The notes beneath the pieces are model-generated. The model did not search any database, had not been told where the DNA came from, and saw nothing but the letters and a program-made list of their open reading frames with translations. 64,000 nt of DNA from the NCBI RefSeq assembly GCF_965137005.1, contig NZ_CBCRXM010000002.1:248001-312000 (forward strand). The letters are read 5' to 3'. Position 1 is the stretch's first letter; every line of letters begins with the position of its first letter. The position numbers and the translations under genes are program-made. This document shows, piece after piece, positions 42,177 to 51,080 of this stretch. This DNA is from Sphingomonas_O antarctica (GTDB lineage: Bacteria > Pseudomonadota > Alphaproteobacteria > Sphingomonadales > Sphingomonadaceae).

Positions 42177-43448
42177 ATGCTCAAGATTTACCAGCCGCCG
42201 CTGAAGCTCCGCGCCGATCCCTCGCGCGTTGTGGTTCGACCGTTTCACCTGCCGCGCACGCCCGAGCAGGACCGAACCAAGCGTATCTTCGACGCCGTCC
42301 GTGCCATGGACATGCGCACCGCGCGCGCCGAGCTGTCGATCGTCCAGCGCGATTTCGGGATGCGCCACTGGCAGACGCAGAAGGTCTTTCTCCACCGCTT
42401 TGCGCAGGTCGCGACGGATATGGGTATCGATACCGAAAGCGTGCGCGAGGAAAAGCGCCTGCTGATCGGCGCCTATCTGTGTCACGAATATAGTTATGCC
42501 GCCGCTGCGCTGATGAACCCCAGCGTGACGAAGCACCCCGACCAGACCGGTCTGGCGCCAGGCAGCATGCGCTTCGTCATGTCGCTGCGGGCGGTAGGCG
42601 AGGGTCACATCTCTTCGGTCGCGTTTCGCGAAGGTATTGTCAGCGAGCGTGAAATCCAGCTCATGCCGCAACCGCCCTTTGCCACCGCCGCCAATTCGCA
42701 CGGACATCTGGCGGAGGATTTCGAAGGGGCGGTCACCATCCGTCGCAACGACGACAGCACCTTGTCGGGCACCGTGTTGTTCCCCGTCACGGCGGCACAG
42801 CGCAACGGTCTCGAGGATTTGCGCATTACGCATTTCACTCATGACGATGGCGAAGGCGAGTGGCTGGGCACCTACACCGCTTATTCGGGGCGCGAGATTC
42901 AGTCCGAAATGTTGCGGACCAAGGATTTCCACAAGTTCGACCTGATACCGATGCAGGGTCGCGCCGCCCGCAACAAGGGCATGGCGTTGTTCCCGCGCAT
43001 GGTGAACGGCAAATATATGATGATCGGCCGGCAGGACGGCGAGAATCTGTACCTGCTCCAGTCGGATGAGCTCGGGCATTGGGACGATGAGGGCATCCGC
43101 ATCCTCGGCCCGCGTTTCCCGTGGGAACTGGTCCAGATGGGCAATTGCGGTCCGCCGATCGAACTCGACGAGGGTTGGTTGCTGCTGACCCACGGCGTTG
43201 GCGCGATGCGCAAATATTCGATCGGCGCGGCGTTGCTCGACAAGAACGATCCGTCGAAAGTGCTCGGCCGGACGTTCGAGCCGATCATCTCGGCGGCGGA
43301 CGAGGACCGCGAGGGGTATGTTCCCAACGTCGTCTACACCTGCGGCGCAATCCGTGTCGGCGACGATCTGTTCATGCCCTATGGCGTTGCCGATTCGAGC
43401 GTTGCATTCGCCTTCGTGCCGATCAAGGGACTACTTGAATCGATGTAA
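42177..43448 (+). CDS. Glycoside hydrolase family 130 protein (probable mannoside phosphorylase)
   Basis: 423-residue protein whose central/C-terminal part is the five-bladed beta-propeller of GH130: SSVAFREGIVSEREIQL, TYTAYSGREIQSEML, NKGMALFPRMVNGKYMM, QMGNCGPPIELDEGWLLL and THGVGAMRKYSIGAALLD. GH130 enzymes phosphorolyse beta-mannosides (some hydrolyse). The family places catalytic Asp in the first blades. The ATG at 42177 has GGTGGGG just before; the GTG at 42171 is also in frame. It lies 21 bases after the glycosyltransferase, so the two probably act on the same glycan: one making, the other breaking or remodelling. Confidence 0.88.
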   Translation: MLKIYQPPLKLRADPSRVVVRPFHLPRTPEQDRTKRIFDAVRAMDMRTARAELSIVQRDFGMRHWQTQKVFLHRFAQVATDMGIDTESVREEKRLLIGAYLCHEYSYAAAALMNPSVTKHPDQTGLAPGSMRFVMSLRAVGEGHISSVAFREGIVSEREIQLMPQPPFATAANSHGHLAEDFEGAVTIRRNDDSTLSGTVLFPVTAAQRNGLEDLRITHFTHDDGEGEWLGTYTAYSGREIQSEMLRTKDFHKFDLIPMQGRAARNKGMALFPRMVNGKYMMIGRQDGENLYLLQSDELGHWDDEGIRILGPRFPWELVQMGNCGPPIELDEGWLLLTHGVGAMRKYSIGAALLDKNDPSKVLGRTFEPIISAADEDREGYVPNVVYTCGAIRVGDDLFMPYGVADSSVAFAFVPIKGLLESM

Positions 43449-43461
43449 TGGAGCGGTCTGA

Positions 43462-45552
43462 ATGGCGATGATGGCGGCACTCGCGCTGGCGGCAGCAGCG
43501 GGCGGAATTGGCGGAGCCAGGGTGGACGATCCGTATATCTGGTTGGAAGACCCCTATGCGCCCAAGGCCTTGGCGTGGGTCGAGGCCGAAAATGCTCGCA
43601 CCCTTGCCATTCTTGAGAAAGATCCCGGCTATCAATCGCTGTTCGACGATGCGCTGAACATCGCCGAGGCGACCGACCGTGTGCCCGCGCCGAGTCTGGT
43701 CGGCGGGCAGGTGACCAATTTCTGGCAGGATGCGGGGCATGTGCGCGGCATCTGGCGAACCACCAGCGTCGCCGGTTACGCGCAGCCGGTCATCGCCTGG
43801 CAGACCGTGCTCGATCTCGATGCGCTCAGCACGGCTGAGAAGGCGAATTGGGTGTGGAAGGGGGCGCAGTGCGAGCCGATCAAGGAACAGCGCTGCTTGC
43901 TGAGCCTGTCCGACGGCGGCGAGGATGCGACCACCCAACGCGAGTTCGACCTGACCACCGGGCAGTTCGTGCCGGAGGGTTTCGTTCTGCCTAAATCGAA
44001 GCAGGGCAATGCCTGGGAAGACGCGGATACGCTGCTGGTCACACGGGACTGGGGTCCCGGTACGATGACGAAGTCCGGTTATCCCTTCGTCGTCAAACGC
44101 CTCAAGCGCGGTCAACCGCTCACTGCCGCAGTCGAAGTGTTTCGCGGGACGGAGGACGATGTCGGCGCGGGTGCGCGCGTGCTGGTCGATGCGACGGGCA
44201 ACAAGGCTGTGCTGTTCGGACGCGACGTGGATTTCTTCAACAACGAGCAATCGATCCTGACGCCGCGTGGCATCGTGCGTCTCGATATGCCGAAGAAGGT
44301 GCACATCTTTGGGATGCTCGATGGCCAGATCGTTTTGCTGACCAATGAGGATTGGGCGGGCACGCCGATCAAGGCCGGATCGCTGGTGTCGTTCGATGCC
44401 AAGGCGGCGATGGGCGGCAAACCTGTTCCGACGTTGATCTTCGCGCCCAATGCGCGCCAGTCGGTGGATTCCGACAGCGTCGATCTGACCAAGAGCCGCG
44501 TGCTGGCGACGATCAACGACAACGTCCGCGGGCGGATCATGGCGTTCGGCCGCAGCGGCACCGGCTGGACCGGCACGCGTCTGCCGCTGCCCGACAATGC
44601 CGCGACTTACCTGGTCTCGACCGATCGGACGAGCGACGTGGCTTACCTCAACGCGACCAGCTTTCTGTTGCCGTCGACGATCTTCCAGGCCGATGCGGCC
44701 GCGGGCACGGCGACGTCGCTGAAGGTTTCGCCCGCACGGTTCGATGCGTCGGGGCTGGTCAGCGAGCAGTTTGAGGCGATATCTAAAGACGGCACTCGCG
44801 TGCCCTATTTCATCGTTCACCGTGCGGGTCCGGCGCCAAAAGGTGGCTGGCCGACGATCCTCGACGCTTATGGCGGCTTCGAAGTGTCGAACACGCCGAG
44901 CTATCGCGGCATTACGGGCAAGCTGTGGCTCGAGCGCGGCGGCGCCTATGTCCTCGCCAACATCCGCGGCGGCGGGGAATTCGGTCCCGCGTGGCACGAA
45001 GCCGCGCTCAACATCAATCGCCAGCGCGCCTATGATGACTTCGCGGCCGTCGGCGAAGATCTGGTCAAGCGCGGTTTCACCTCGAAGCCGCGCCTCGGCA
45101 TTACCGGCGGCTCGAATGGCGGCTTGCTGATGGGCGTCGAGCTGACCCAGCGCCCGGACCTTTGGTCGGCGGTCAACATCAATGTGCCGCTGCTCGACAT
45201 GATCCGCATCTCGAAGATCGCGGCCGGGGCGTCGTGGCAGGGCGAATATGGCGATGTCGCCGCCGATCCGGCGGTCCGCGCTTTCTGGGACAAGGTGTCG
45301 CCATACCAGCAGCTCAATGCGACATCGAAATTGCCCATGCCGTACATCTTCACTACCACCAAGGACGACCGTGTCGGTCCCGGCCATGCGCGCAAATTCG
45401 CGGCGCGGATGAAGGAACTGGGCCTGCCCTATCTCTATTATGAGAACACCGAGGGCGGTCACGGATCGGGTGCCAACCTCAAGCAGACCGCGCGGACCAA
45501 CGCGCTGCAGATGGTCTATTTCAAACGTCAGTTGATGGAGAGTGCGCAATGA
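43462..45552 (+). CDS. Prolyl oligopeptidase family serine peptidase (S9)
   Basis: 696 residues with an N-terminal beta-propeller beginning DDPYIWLEDPYAPKALAWVE and a C-terminal alpha/beta hydrolase domain. The catalytic triad is visible: Ser in ITGGSNGGLLMG (about residue 551), Asp in TKDDRVGPGHARKFA (about 635) and His in EGGHGSGANL (about 667). It cleaves after Pro in short peptides. The first 20 residues (MAMMAALALAAAAGGIGGA) could be a signal peptide. The stop overlaps the next start by ATGA. Confidence 0.94.
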   Translation: MAMMAALALAAAAGGIGGARVDDPYIWLEDPYAPKALAWVEAENARTLAILEKDPGYQSLFDDALNIAEATDRVPAPSLVGGQVTNFWQDAGHVRGIWRTTSVAGYAQPVIAWQTVLDLDALSTAEKANWVWKGAQCEPIKEQRCLLSLSDGGEDATTQREFDLTTGQFVPEGFVLPKSKQGNAWEDADTLLVTRDWGPGTMTKSGYPFVVKRLKRGQPLTAAVEVFRGTEDDVGAGARVLVDATGNKAVLFGRDVDFFNNEQSILTPRGIVRLDMPKKVHIFGMLDGQIVLLTNEDWAGTPIKAGSLVSFDAKAAMGGKPVPTLIFAPNARQSVDSDSVDLTKSRVLATINDNVRGRIMAFGRSGTGWTGTRLPLPDNAATYLVSTDRTSDVAYLNATSFLLPSTIFQADAAAGTATSLKVSPARFDASGLVSEQFEAISKDGTRVPYFIVHRAGPAPKGGWPTILDAYGGFEVSNTPSYRGITGKLWLERGGAYVLANIRGGGEFGPAWHEAALNINRQRAYDDFAAVGEDLVKRGFTSKPRLGITGGSNGGLLMGVELTQRPDLWSAVNINVPLLDMIRISKIAAGASWQGEYGDVAADPAVRAFWDKVSPYQQLNATSKLPMPYIFTTTKDDRVGPGHARKFAARMKELGLPYLYYENTEGGHGSGANLKQTARTNALQMVYFKRQLMESAQ

Positions 45553-47396
45553 CGACACGTCGCGAAGCCTTGGGCGGGATCGCCATGGCCACGGCATTGG
45601 CCACTCCGGCCGCGGCTGCCGTTCGTCGCCGGGCGGCGGTCAAGCCAGCGAAGACCGCGGCGCGCATCGTGCTCGATCAGGCGGGGCAGGAATTGCTGCG
45701 GCTGAACCCGCAATATGCGACGAGCCTTGGCCTCGACACCGGGCGGAATGCCGATCTGCGGGCCAGGCTCGACGCCGCCGATCCGGGAATCGACCCGCGC
45801 TGGGTCAGCGAAATCGACGGCATTCGCGCGCGCATCGGGCGGCTCGACAAGACGCGGTTGAGCGCCATCGAGGCGGCACAGGTCGGCACGCTCGATTACG
45901 CGGCGGAGAGCGCGCAGATCGGTCGGCGTTTTGCGTACGGAAATGACGGGTCGAAGGGCTTGCTCAACGGCCCCGCGCCCTATGTCGTCAGCCAGCAGGA
46001 CGGCGCGGTGACGTCGATTCCCGAATTTCTCAATTCACAGCATCCGGTGAAGACGCGTGCCGACGCCGAGGCCTATCTGGCGCGTATCGCCGCCTTTGCA
46101 CGGTTGCTCGATAGCGAAAGCGCTCGGTTCACGGCGGATGCTACTGCGGGCGTGACGCCGCCGAGCTTCATTGCCCGGAACGCGCTCGGTCAGTTGCAGG
46201 ACTATCGCAAAGTCGCGGCGTCGGATCAGCCGATGGTCCAGTCGCTCGCCAAGCGTGCGGCGGCGGCGGGCATCGCGGGTGACTGGCAGGGACGTGCGAC
46301 GGCGGCGGTCAATCAACTCGTCTATCCCGCGCTGGATCGCCAGATCATCGCTTTCACGCGCGCGACACGCAATTCGACCGATGTGGCGGGTGCGCAGCGT
46401 CTGCCCGACGGCGAAGCATTTTATGCCTGGGCGCTGCGTTGCGGCACGACGACGAGTGCGAGCGCGAGCGAAGTCCACCAGACCGGGCTGCGTCAGAATG
46501 ACGAGATCAAGGCGCGCATCGACGCGATCCTGCAAAGCCAGGGGATGACGCGCGGATCCGTCGGCGAACGCGTCGTCGCGCTCAACAGCCGCCCGGATCA
46601 ATTGTTCAGCAATGACGATGCCGGTCGCGCTCAGGTCATAGCGTACATCAAGGGCAAGATCGCCGCGACGCGCGCGCTAACCCCGCGCGTCAGTCACCTG
46701 AAACTCCGCGCACCGGTCGATGTGAAGCGCGTGCCGCCCGACATTCAGGACGGTGCGGCTTTGGGTTACATGCAGCCCGCCGCACTCGACGGGTCGCGCC
46801 CGGCGATTTATTATGTGAACCTCAAATCGACGTCGCTCTGGCCTAAATACCAGCTGGCGACGCTGTCGGCGCATGAGGCGATTCCCGGGCATAGCTGGCA
46901 GTTCGCGTATCTGGCGGAGAATGGCGGGGATACACCTATCGTGTCGTCGATGATCGGCAACAATGCCTTTGTCGAAGGCTGGGCGCTCTATTCCGAACAG
47001 TTGATGGACGAGATGGGGCTGTACGCCAATGACCCGCTCGGTCGCGTCGGTTATCTCCAGGCGCAGCAGTTCCGCGCGTGCCGTCTGGTCGCCGACACCG
47101 GGCTGCACGCCTTTGGGTGGAGCCGTGACAAGGCGGTGGACTTCCTGGTTCAACAGACCGGCAAGGGCCGCGACGCGATGACCAGCGAGATCGACCGTTA
47201 TTGCGCGTCGCCGGGGCAGGCGTGCGGGTATAAGATGGGCCACAACGCCATCGTCGCGCTGCGCGACAAGGCCCGCGCAAGATTGGGGGCGCGGTTCGAT
47301 CTGGCGAGCTTCGACGACGCGCTGATCAAGACCGGCGGCGTGCCATTGGCCTTGCTTGATGGCGTGGTCGATAGCTGGATGCGGGGCCGGGGTTAA
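45549..47396 (+). CDS. DUF885 family protein (putative zinc peptidase), exported
   Basis: 615 residues. It starts MTTRREALGGIAMATALATPA, a twin-arginine-like export signal (TRRE followed by a hydrophobic stretch). The DUF885 family has an HEAxPGH motif: here ATLSAHEAIPGHSWQFAYL near residue 440, with downstream VEGWALYSEQLMDEMGLY and a late conserved Arg-rich part. The H-E-...-G-H pattern resembles gluzincin metallopeptidases; activity of the family is little studied. Coupled to the prolyl oligopeptidase gene, so the two may be used together in peptide degradation. Confidence 0.9.
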   Translation: MTTRREALGGIAMATALATPAAAAVRRRAAVKPAKTAARIVLDQAGQELLRLNPQYATSLGLDTGRNADLRARLDAADPGIDPRWVSEIDGIRARIGRLDKTRLSAIEAAQVGTLDYAAESAQIGRRFAYGNDGSKGLLNGPAPYVVSQQDGAVTSIPEFLNSQHPVKTRADAEAYLARIAAFARLLDSESARFTADATAGVTPPSFIARNALGQLQDYRKVAASDQPMVQSLAKRAAAAGIAGDWQGRATAAVNQLVYPALDRQIIAFTRATRNSTDVAGAQRLPDGEAFYAWALRCGTTTSASASEVHQTGLRQNDEIKARIDAILQSQGMTRGSVGERVVALNSRPDQLFSNDDAGRAQVIAYIKGKIAATRALTPRVSHLKLRAPVDVKRVPPDIQDGAALGYMQPAALDGSRPAIYYVNLKSTSLWPKYQLATLSAHEAIPGHSWQFAYLAENGGDTPIVSSMIGNNAFVEGWALYSEQLMDEMGLYANDPLGRVGYLQAQQFRACRLVADTGLHAFGWSRDKAVDFLVQQTGKGRDAMTSEIDRYCASPGQACGYKMGHNAIVALRDKARARLGARFDLASFDDALIKTGGVPLALLDGVVDSWMRGRG

Positions 47397-48394
47397 GCGA
47401 CGGTCTGTTCGATCACGCCAAAAATCGGGTGGTGACGTTCGTCGTCCATCGTGATGCGGACGGTGTCGCCCGATTTGAGGAACGGCGTTTCTGCTTTGCC
47501 GCGCAGGATCGTTTCGACCGTGCGGACCTCGGCGATGCAGCTGTAGCCCAGGCCACCTTCGCTGATCGGCTTGCCGGGGCCGCCATCGCTGTCGCGGTTC
47601 GACACCGTGCCAGAGCCGACGATCGTCCCGGCGCCAAGGCTGCGCGTCTTTGCGAGATGCGCGATCAGCGTGCCGAAATCGAAGGTCATATCGACGCCCG
47701 CATCGGCGCGACCGAACGCCTGACCGTTGAGATCGACGGTCAGGCACCCATGCAGCTTGCCGTCGCGCCAGCGGTCGCCGAGCGCGTCGGGGGTGACAAA
47801 CACCGGCGACATCGCGCTGGCGGGTTTCGACTGGAAGAAGCCGAACCCCTTGGCGAGTTCGCCGGGGATCAGGTTGCGGAGCGACACGTCGTTGGTCAGC
47901 CCGACCAGGCGGACAGCCGCGAGGGCTTCCTCGCGGCTCGCGCCTTGCGGTACGTCACCGGTCACGACCACGACCTCCGCCTCGCAATCGCAGCCCCAAG
48001 CTTCGTCCGCCAACGGTATGGCATCGCGCGCGCCGAGGAAGCCGTCGCTGCCGCCCTGATAGACCAAGGGGTCGTGCCAGAAACTGTCGGGCATTTCCGC
48101 GCCGCGCGCCTGACGGACCAGCTGAACGTGGTTCACATAGGCCGAACCGTCGGCCCATTGATAAGCACGCGGCAACGGGGCGGCGGCGGCGTGTTCGTGA
48201 AAGCGCTCAAGCGGGATCGCGTCGTTGCGGACGTCGATGGCCAGCGCTTGGAGGCTGGGCGCCACCCGGTCCCAATCGTCGAGCGCCGCCTGCAGCGTCG
48301 GGGCGATGTGCGCGGCGTCGGCATAATAAGCGAGATCGTCCGACACGACGACAAGGCGGCCGTCACGGCCCGATTTGAGTGAGGCGAGTTTCAT
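47393..48394 (-). CDS. Fumarylacetoacetate hydrolase family protein
   Basis: 333-residue FAH-fold enzyme: start KLASLKSGRDGRLVVVSDDL, FWHDPLVYQGGSDGFLGARD, the metal-binding CDCEAEVVVVTGDVP, FFQSKPASAMSPVFVTPD, and GSGTVSNRDSDGGPGKPIS. This is the fumarylacetoacetase C-terminal domain with an N-terminal extension, as in the enzyme at the end of tyrosine degradation or related catechol-pathway enzymes. The ATG at 48394 fits the conserved start; no good ribosome site. No other tyrosine-pathway genes are near. Confidence 0.9.
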   Translation of the reverse strand: MKLASLKSGRDGRLVVVSDDLAYYADAAHIAPTLQAALDDWDRVAPSLQALAIDVRNDAIPLERFHEHAAAAPLPRAYQWADGSAYVNHVQLVRQARGAEMPDSFWHDPLVYQGGSDGFLGARDAIPLADEAWGCDCEAEVVVVTGDVPQGASREEALAAVRLVGLTNDVSLRNLIPGELAKGFGFFQSKPASAMSPVFVTPDALGDRWRDGKLHGCLTVDLNGQAFGRADAGVDMTFDFGTLIAHLAKTRSLGAGTIVGSGTVSNRDSDGGPGKPISEGGLGYSCIAEVRTVETILRGKAETPFLKSGDTVRITMDDERHHPIFGVIEQTVA

Positions 48395-48492
48395 GAGGGA
48401 TGGCTTAGGCGAGCCTTTGCCGCGCGGCAAACCATGGCACTTGACGCGAACGTAAACCGCGCCGCATGACCCTCCGCAAAGGAGAGGATTTC

Positions 48493-49647
48493 ATGTCGCT
48501 CGATAATCTTGCCCGCTCGGCCTATTCCGAGGATCACGAGGCGTTTCGCCAGACCGTCCGCCGCTTCATGCAGGAGGAAATCGCCCCCAACGCCGCCAAA
48601 TGGCAGGAGGACGGCATCGTTCCCAAGTCGATCTGGCCCAAGGCGGGCGAACTCGGTCTGCTGTGCCCGACGGTTCCCGAAGAATATGGCGGGCTGGGTC
48701 TCGACTTCGGCTACAATGCCATCGTCGATGAAGAGGGCAGCTATTATGGCGGCGCGGCGACCGGCTTCTCGCTCCACTCCGACATCGTCGTGAACTACAT
48801 CATCAGCTACGGCTCCGAAGAGCAGAAGCGCGAATGGCTGCCCAAGATGGTCGCCGGCGAGGTCATCACCGCCATCGCCATGACCGAACCAGGCACCGGT
48901 TCGGACCTGCAGGGCATTCGCACCACCGCCAAGAAGGACGGCAACCATTACGTCATCAACGGCAGCAAGACGTACATCACCAACGGCCAGAATGCCGATC
49001 TGGTGCTGGTCTGCGTCAAGACCGACACCGAGGTTCAGCCGGCCTATAAGGGCGTTTCGATCGTCCTGGTCGAAGCCGACCGCGAAGGGTTCAAGCGCGG
49101 GCGCAAGCTCGACAAGATCGGCATGGACGAGGCCGACACGTCGGAGCTGTTCTTCGAAGACGTGCGCGTGCCGATCACCAATTGCCTGGGCGAAGAGGGC
49201 AAGGGCTTTATCTATCTGATGTCCGAACTGCCGCAGGAACGCCTGTCGATCGCGGTTTCGGCGCAGACGTCGGCGCAGAAGGCCTATGACATGACCGTCG
49301 AATTCTGCCGCGACCGCAAGGCATTCGGCAAGCCGGTGATCGATTTCCAGAACACGCGCTTCACGCTCGCCGACCTGAAGTCGAAGCTGCAGGTCGGTTG
49401 GGCGCATCTCGACTGGGCACTGACGCGGTTGCTGGCCAAACAACTGACGCCCGAGGAAGGCGCGGCGGCCAAATTGTGGCACACCGAATTGCAATGGGAG
49501 ACGGTCGACAAGTGCCTCCAGCTGCATGGTGGCGCGGGGTATATGAATGAATACCCCATCGCCCGCATGTGGCGCGCCGCGCGCGTGACGCGGATTTTTG
49601 GCGGCACCAACGAGATCATGAAAGAGTTGATCGGGCGGAAGCTCTAA
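48493..49647 (+). CDS. Acyl-CoA dehydrogenase
   Basis: 384-residue flavoenzyme that introduces a 2,3-double bond into acyl-CoA. It shows the family blocks: ITAIAMTEPGTGSDLQGIRT, KTYITNGQNADLVLVCVKT, ERLSIAVSAQTSAQKAYDM, QLHGGAGYMNEYPIARMWR and IFGGTNEIMKELIGRKL. The ATG at 48493 is chosen because GGAGAGGATTTC precedes it. Chain-length preference cannot be read; a role in branched-chain or fatty acid oxidation is likely given the BCKDH operon 9 kb away. Confidence 0.95.
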   Translation: MSLDNLARSAYSEDHEAFRQTVRRFMQEEIAPNAAKWQEDGIVPKSIWPKAGELGLLCPTVPEEYGGLGLDFGYNAIVDEEGSYYGGAATGFSLHSDIVVNYIISYGSEEQKREWLPKMVAGEVITAIAMTEPGTGSDLQGIRTTAKKDGNHYVINGSKTYITNGQNADLVLVCVKTDTEVQPAYKGVSIVLVEADREGFKRGRKLDKIGMDEADTSELFFEDVRVPITNCLGEEGKGFIYLMSELPQERLSIAVSAQTSAQKAYDMTVEFCRDRKAFGKPVIDFQNTRFTLADLKSKLQVGWAHLDWALTRLLAKQLTPEEGAAAKLWHTELQWETVDKCLQLHGGAGYMNEYPIARMWRAARVTRIFGGTNEIMKELIGRKL

Positions 49648-49650
49648 CGG

Positions 49651-50061
49651 TCACTTCGCCGCCTTCACAGCGGTGATCGTGCGCGCCGCGGTGTAGCCAA
49701 GATATCCCGTCCCAAACAGCGTCCACAAACTGTCCGGAATGCCGCGCAGATACATGTTCATCGCGTCACCAATGGCCTTGGCCGTGCCCGGTTGGGCGGC
49801 GCCGATCAGGCCCATCGGGATCGCCCACAAGATGATCGCGTACATCACATAGAGGAAGGACGGGCGCGCGCGGCTGGTCCACGGATCAGTGCTGTTGGCC
49901 TCCGCGACGATGGCGGTAAGTTGTGTACGGACGGTGTCGAGCTCCTGCGACCCTTCGAGTTTGAGCAGTTCGAGTTTGGCCGCGTCGCGGGCCTTGGGAT
50001 CGGGGATGATCTTGTCGATCAGCCCGGCAATCGGGCTGATCAGATTGTCGAGAATTGGCAT
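49651..50061 (-). CDS. 3TM-type holin (gene transfer agent/phage-like)
   Basis: 136-residue protein with a helical charged N-terminal third (DPKARDAAKLELLKLEGSQE) and membrane segments FLYVMYAIILWAIPMGLIGA and LWTLFGTGYLGYTAA, matching the holin_3TM family found next to endolysins in gene transfer agents and prophages of alphaproteobacteria. Good ribosome site CAGGAGATTTCG. It follows the GH108 muramidase gene by 48 bases on the same strand. No other phage genes are near. Confidence 0.85.
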   Translation of the reverse strand: MPILDNLISPIAGLIDKIIPDPKARDAAKLELLKLEGSQELDTVRTQLTAIVAEANSTDPWTSRARPSFLYVMYAIILWAIPMGLIGAAQPGTAKAIGDAMNMYLRGIPDSLWTLFGTGYLGYTAARTITAVKAAK

Positions 50062-50109
50062 CGAAATCTCCTGAAACTTTAGTCTAACTTTAGCCCTGAA
50101 ACGCGTTGC

Positions 50110-50649
50110 TCAGCTCAACCGGTTGGCGAGCCAGCCATAGAGAAAGGCCTCGTTGGCCGGGCGGCGCTCGGCGAGGTGAAGGTAGCGCTCGCCCTGCAGC
50201 GCCTCGAGCGCCTTGAGCAGCACGGTTTCGCCATGCGGGGCGCGCAATTCGAGGAAAGCGGTCAGCGCGGCGAGCGTGGCGTCATCGATATGCGTGGCGG
50301 GTGGCAAGTCCGCAAAGTCGCGACCGCCGCGATTGAGCGCGTTCAGCGCGCGCTGAAGGAATCCGATCGCCACCGCCGGCCCCATATTGACGCCGGTGTC
50401 GAACAATTCGGCGGCGATCAGCGGGGCGAGCGGCTGCACCCGGTCGATTCCGGGCCGGGACCAATAGCTGCGTCGATAGACCGCCACGGCAAAGTCGCGC
50501 GGCAGATCGCGCATCGCCCCGGTCCAGCCCGCGGCACGGGCGATGGCTTCGCTAATGCCCCATTTGGTTGGGCCACCGCGATCGGCGGGATGGTCCGAAT
50601 AGCCGCCCTCACGGCCGATCACGTCGTCGATAAGCTGGTCGATGGTCAT
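50110..50649 (-). CDS. GH108 N-acetylmuramidase (endolysin-like)
   Basis: 179-residue peptidoglycan hydrolase of glycoside hydrolase family 108: VIGREGGYSDHPADRGGPTK at residues 9-28 contains the catalytic Glu (EGGY) and is the signature; WGISEAIAR and YRRSYWSRPGIDRV follow, with FDTGVNMGPAVAIGFLQRAL. The C-terminal part is the family's peptidoglycan-binding region. The ATG at 50649 starts the conserved part; a further open frame upstream adds basic residues only. The ribosome site lies in a hairpin (next entry). Confidence 0.88.
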   Translation of the reverse strand: MTIDQLIDDVIGREGGYSDHPADRGGPTKWGISEAIARAAGWTGAMRDLPRDFAVAVYRRSYWSRPGIDRVQPLAPLIAAELFDTGVNMGPAVAIGFLQRALNALNRGGRDFADLPPATHIDDATLAALTAFLELRAPHGETVLLKALEALQGERYLHLAERRPANEAFLYGWLANRLS

Positions 50650-50653
50650 CGCG

Positions 50654-50676
50654 GTTCCTTCCGAGTCGGAAGGAAC
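50654..50676 (-). promoter_or_regulatory. Hairpin hiding the ribosome site of the muramidase gene
   Basis: GTTCCTTCCG and CGGAAGGAAC form a perfect 10-bp stem with a 3-base loop. On the mRNA (minus strand) the second arm, CGGAAGGAAC, is the purine-rich ribosome site four bases before ATG 50649, so folding would block translation. Alternatively it is a DNA operator. Confidence 0.55.
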
Positions 50677-50763
50677 ATTCCTAGAACATTTCCTATTTTG
50701 GAAGCACTTTCTTTGCGCCAACTTGCGCCGAAAGCCCCGCTCCCCTAGTGGCCCGCGTTCGGT

Positions 50764-50840
50764 CGGGACGTAGCGCAGCCTGGTAGCGCATCACACTGGG
50801 GGTGTGGGGGTCGCAGGTTCGAATCCTGTCGTCCCGACCA
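50764..50840 (+). tRNA. tRNA-Pro (GGG anticodon)
   Basis: A 77-base cloverleaf: acceptor CGGGACG pairs with CGTCCCG, D-arm GCGC...GCGC, anticodon arm TCACA/TGTGG around loop CTGGGGG with anticodon GGG, T-arm with GGTTCGAATCC, and an encoded CCA end. It reads CCC and probably CCT proline codons. The GH108 gene lies on its 5' side and a hairpin array on its 3' side. Confidence 0.95.
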
Positions 50841-50857
50841 ACACGCAGCGCGCACGC

Positions 50858-50986
50858 CTGCAACGAAGTTGCAGTCGAGACGCGCAAGCGCGGCCAGCCA
50901 AGCGTAGCTTGGTCTGACGACGCGGCTTTGCCGCGGCGCTCTTGTTAGAAGAAGAAGAAGCTGCACCCCGGATCAAGTCCGGGGTG
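50858..50986. repeat. Array of five small hairpins downstream of tRNA-Pro
   Basis: Five separate hairpins follow in 130 bases: 50858-50874 (7-bp stem, GAA loop), 50881-50892 (CGCG/CGCG), 50898-50912 (CCAAGC/GCTTGG), 50921-50935 (CGCGGC/GCCGCG, TTT loop) and 50964-50986 (9-bp stem CACCCCGGA/GTCCGGGGTG-like, REP type). A GAA-rich spacer (50948-50960) lies before the last. The 240-base gap holds no gene that I can support. The array may end or trim the tRNA transcript. Confidence 0.7.
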
Positions 50987-51080
50987 ACGGGTGCTTGTTG
51001 ACACAGGCGGCGGCAAACCCCCCACGCTTGCCCCCTTGCCCCCCTCTGCTACGCTCGCCGCACGACGCGAGGGAGAGCGC

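Noticed and set aside
38439..43193. Minus-strand open frame of 1584 codons
   Set aside because: Only 38439-39722 (E1alpha) is coding. The rest is antisense to the glycosyltransferase and GH130 genes, has low-complexity Arg/His/Asp-rich translation, and is an effect of high G+C content.
50654..50840. tRNA-Pro as a phage attachment site for the holin-muramidase pair
   Set aside because: Integration normally uses the 3' end of a tRNA gene and leaves a partial 3' copy. The pair lies on the 5' side, no second copy of the tRNA end is seen, and no integrase is near.
50998..51003. TTGACA hexamer as a -35 box for the MFS gene
   Set aside because: No acceptable -10 hexamer occurs 16-18 bases downstream; the nearest TACGCT is about 45 bases away.
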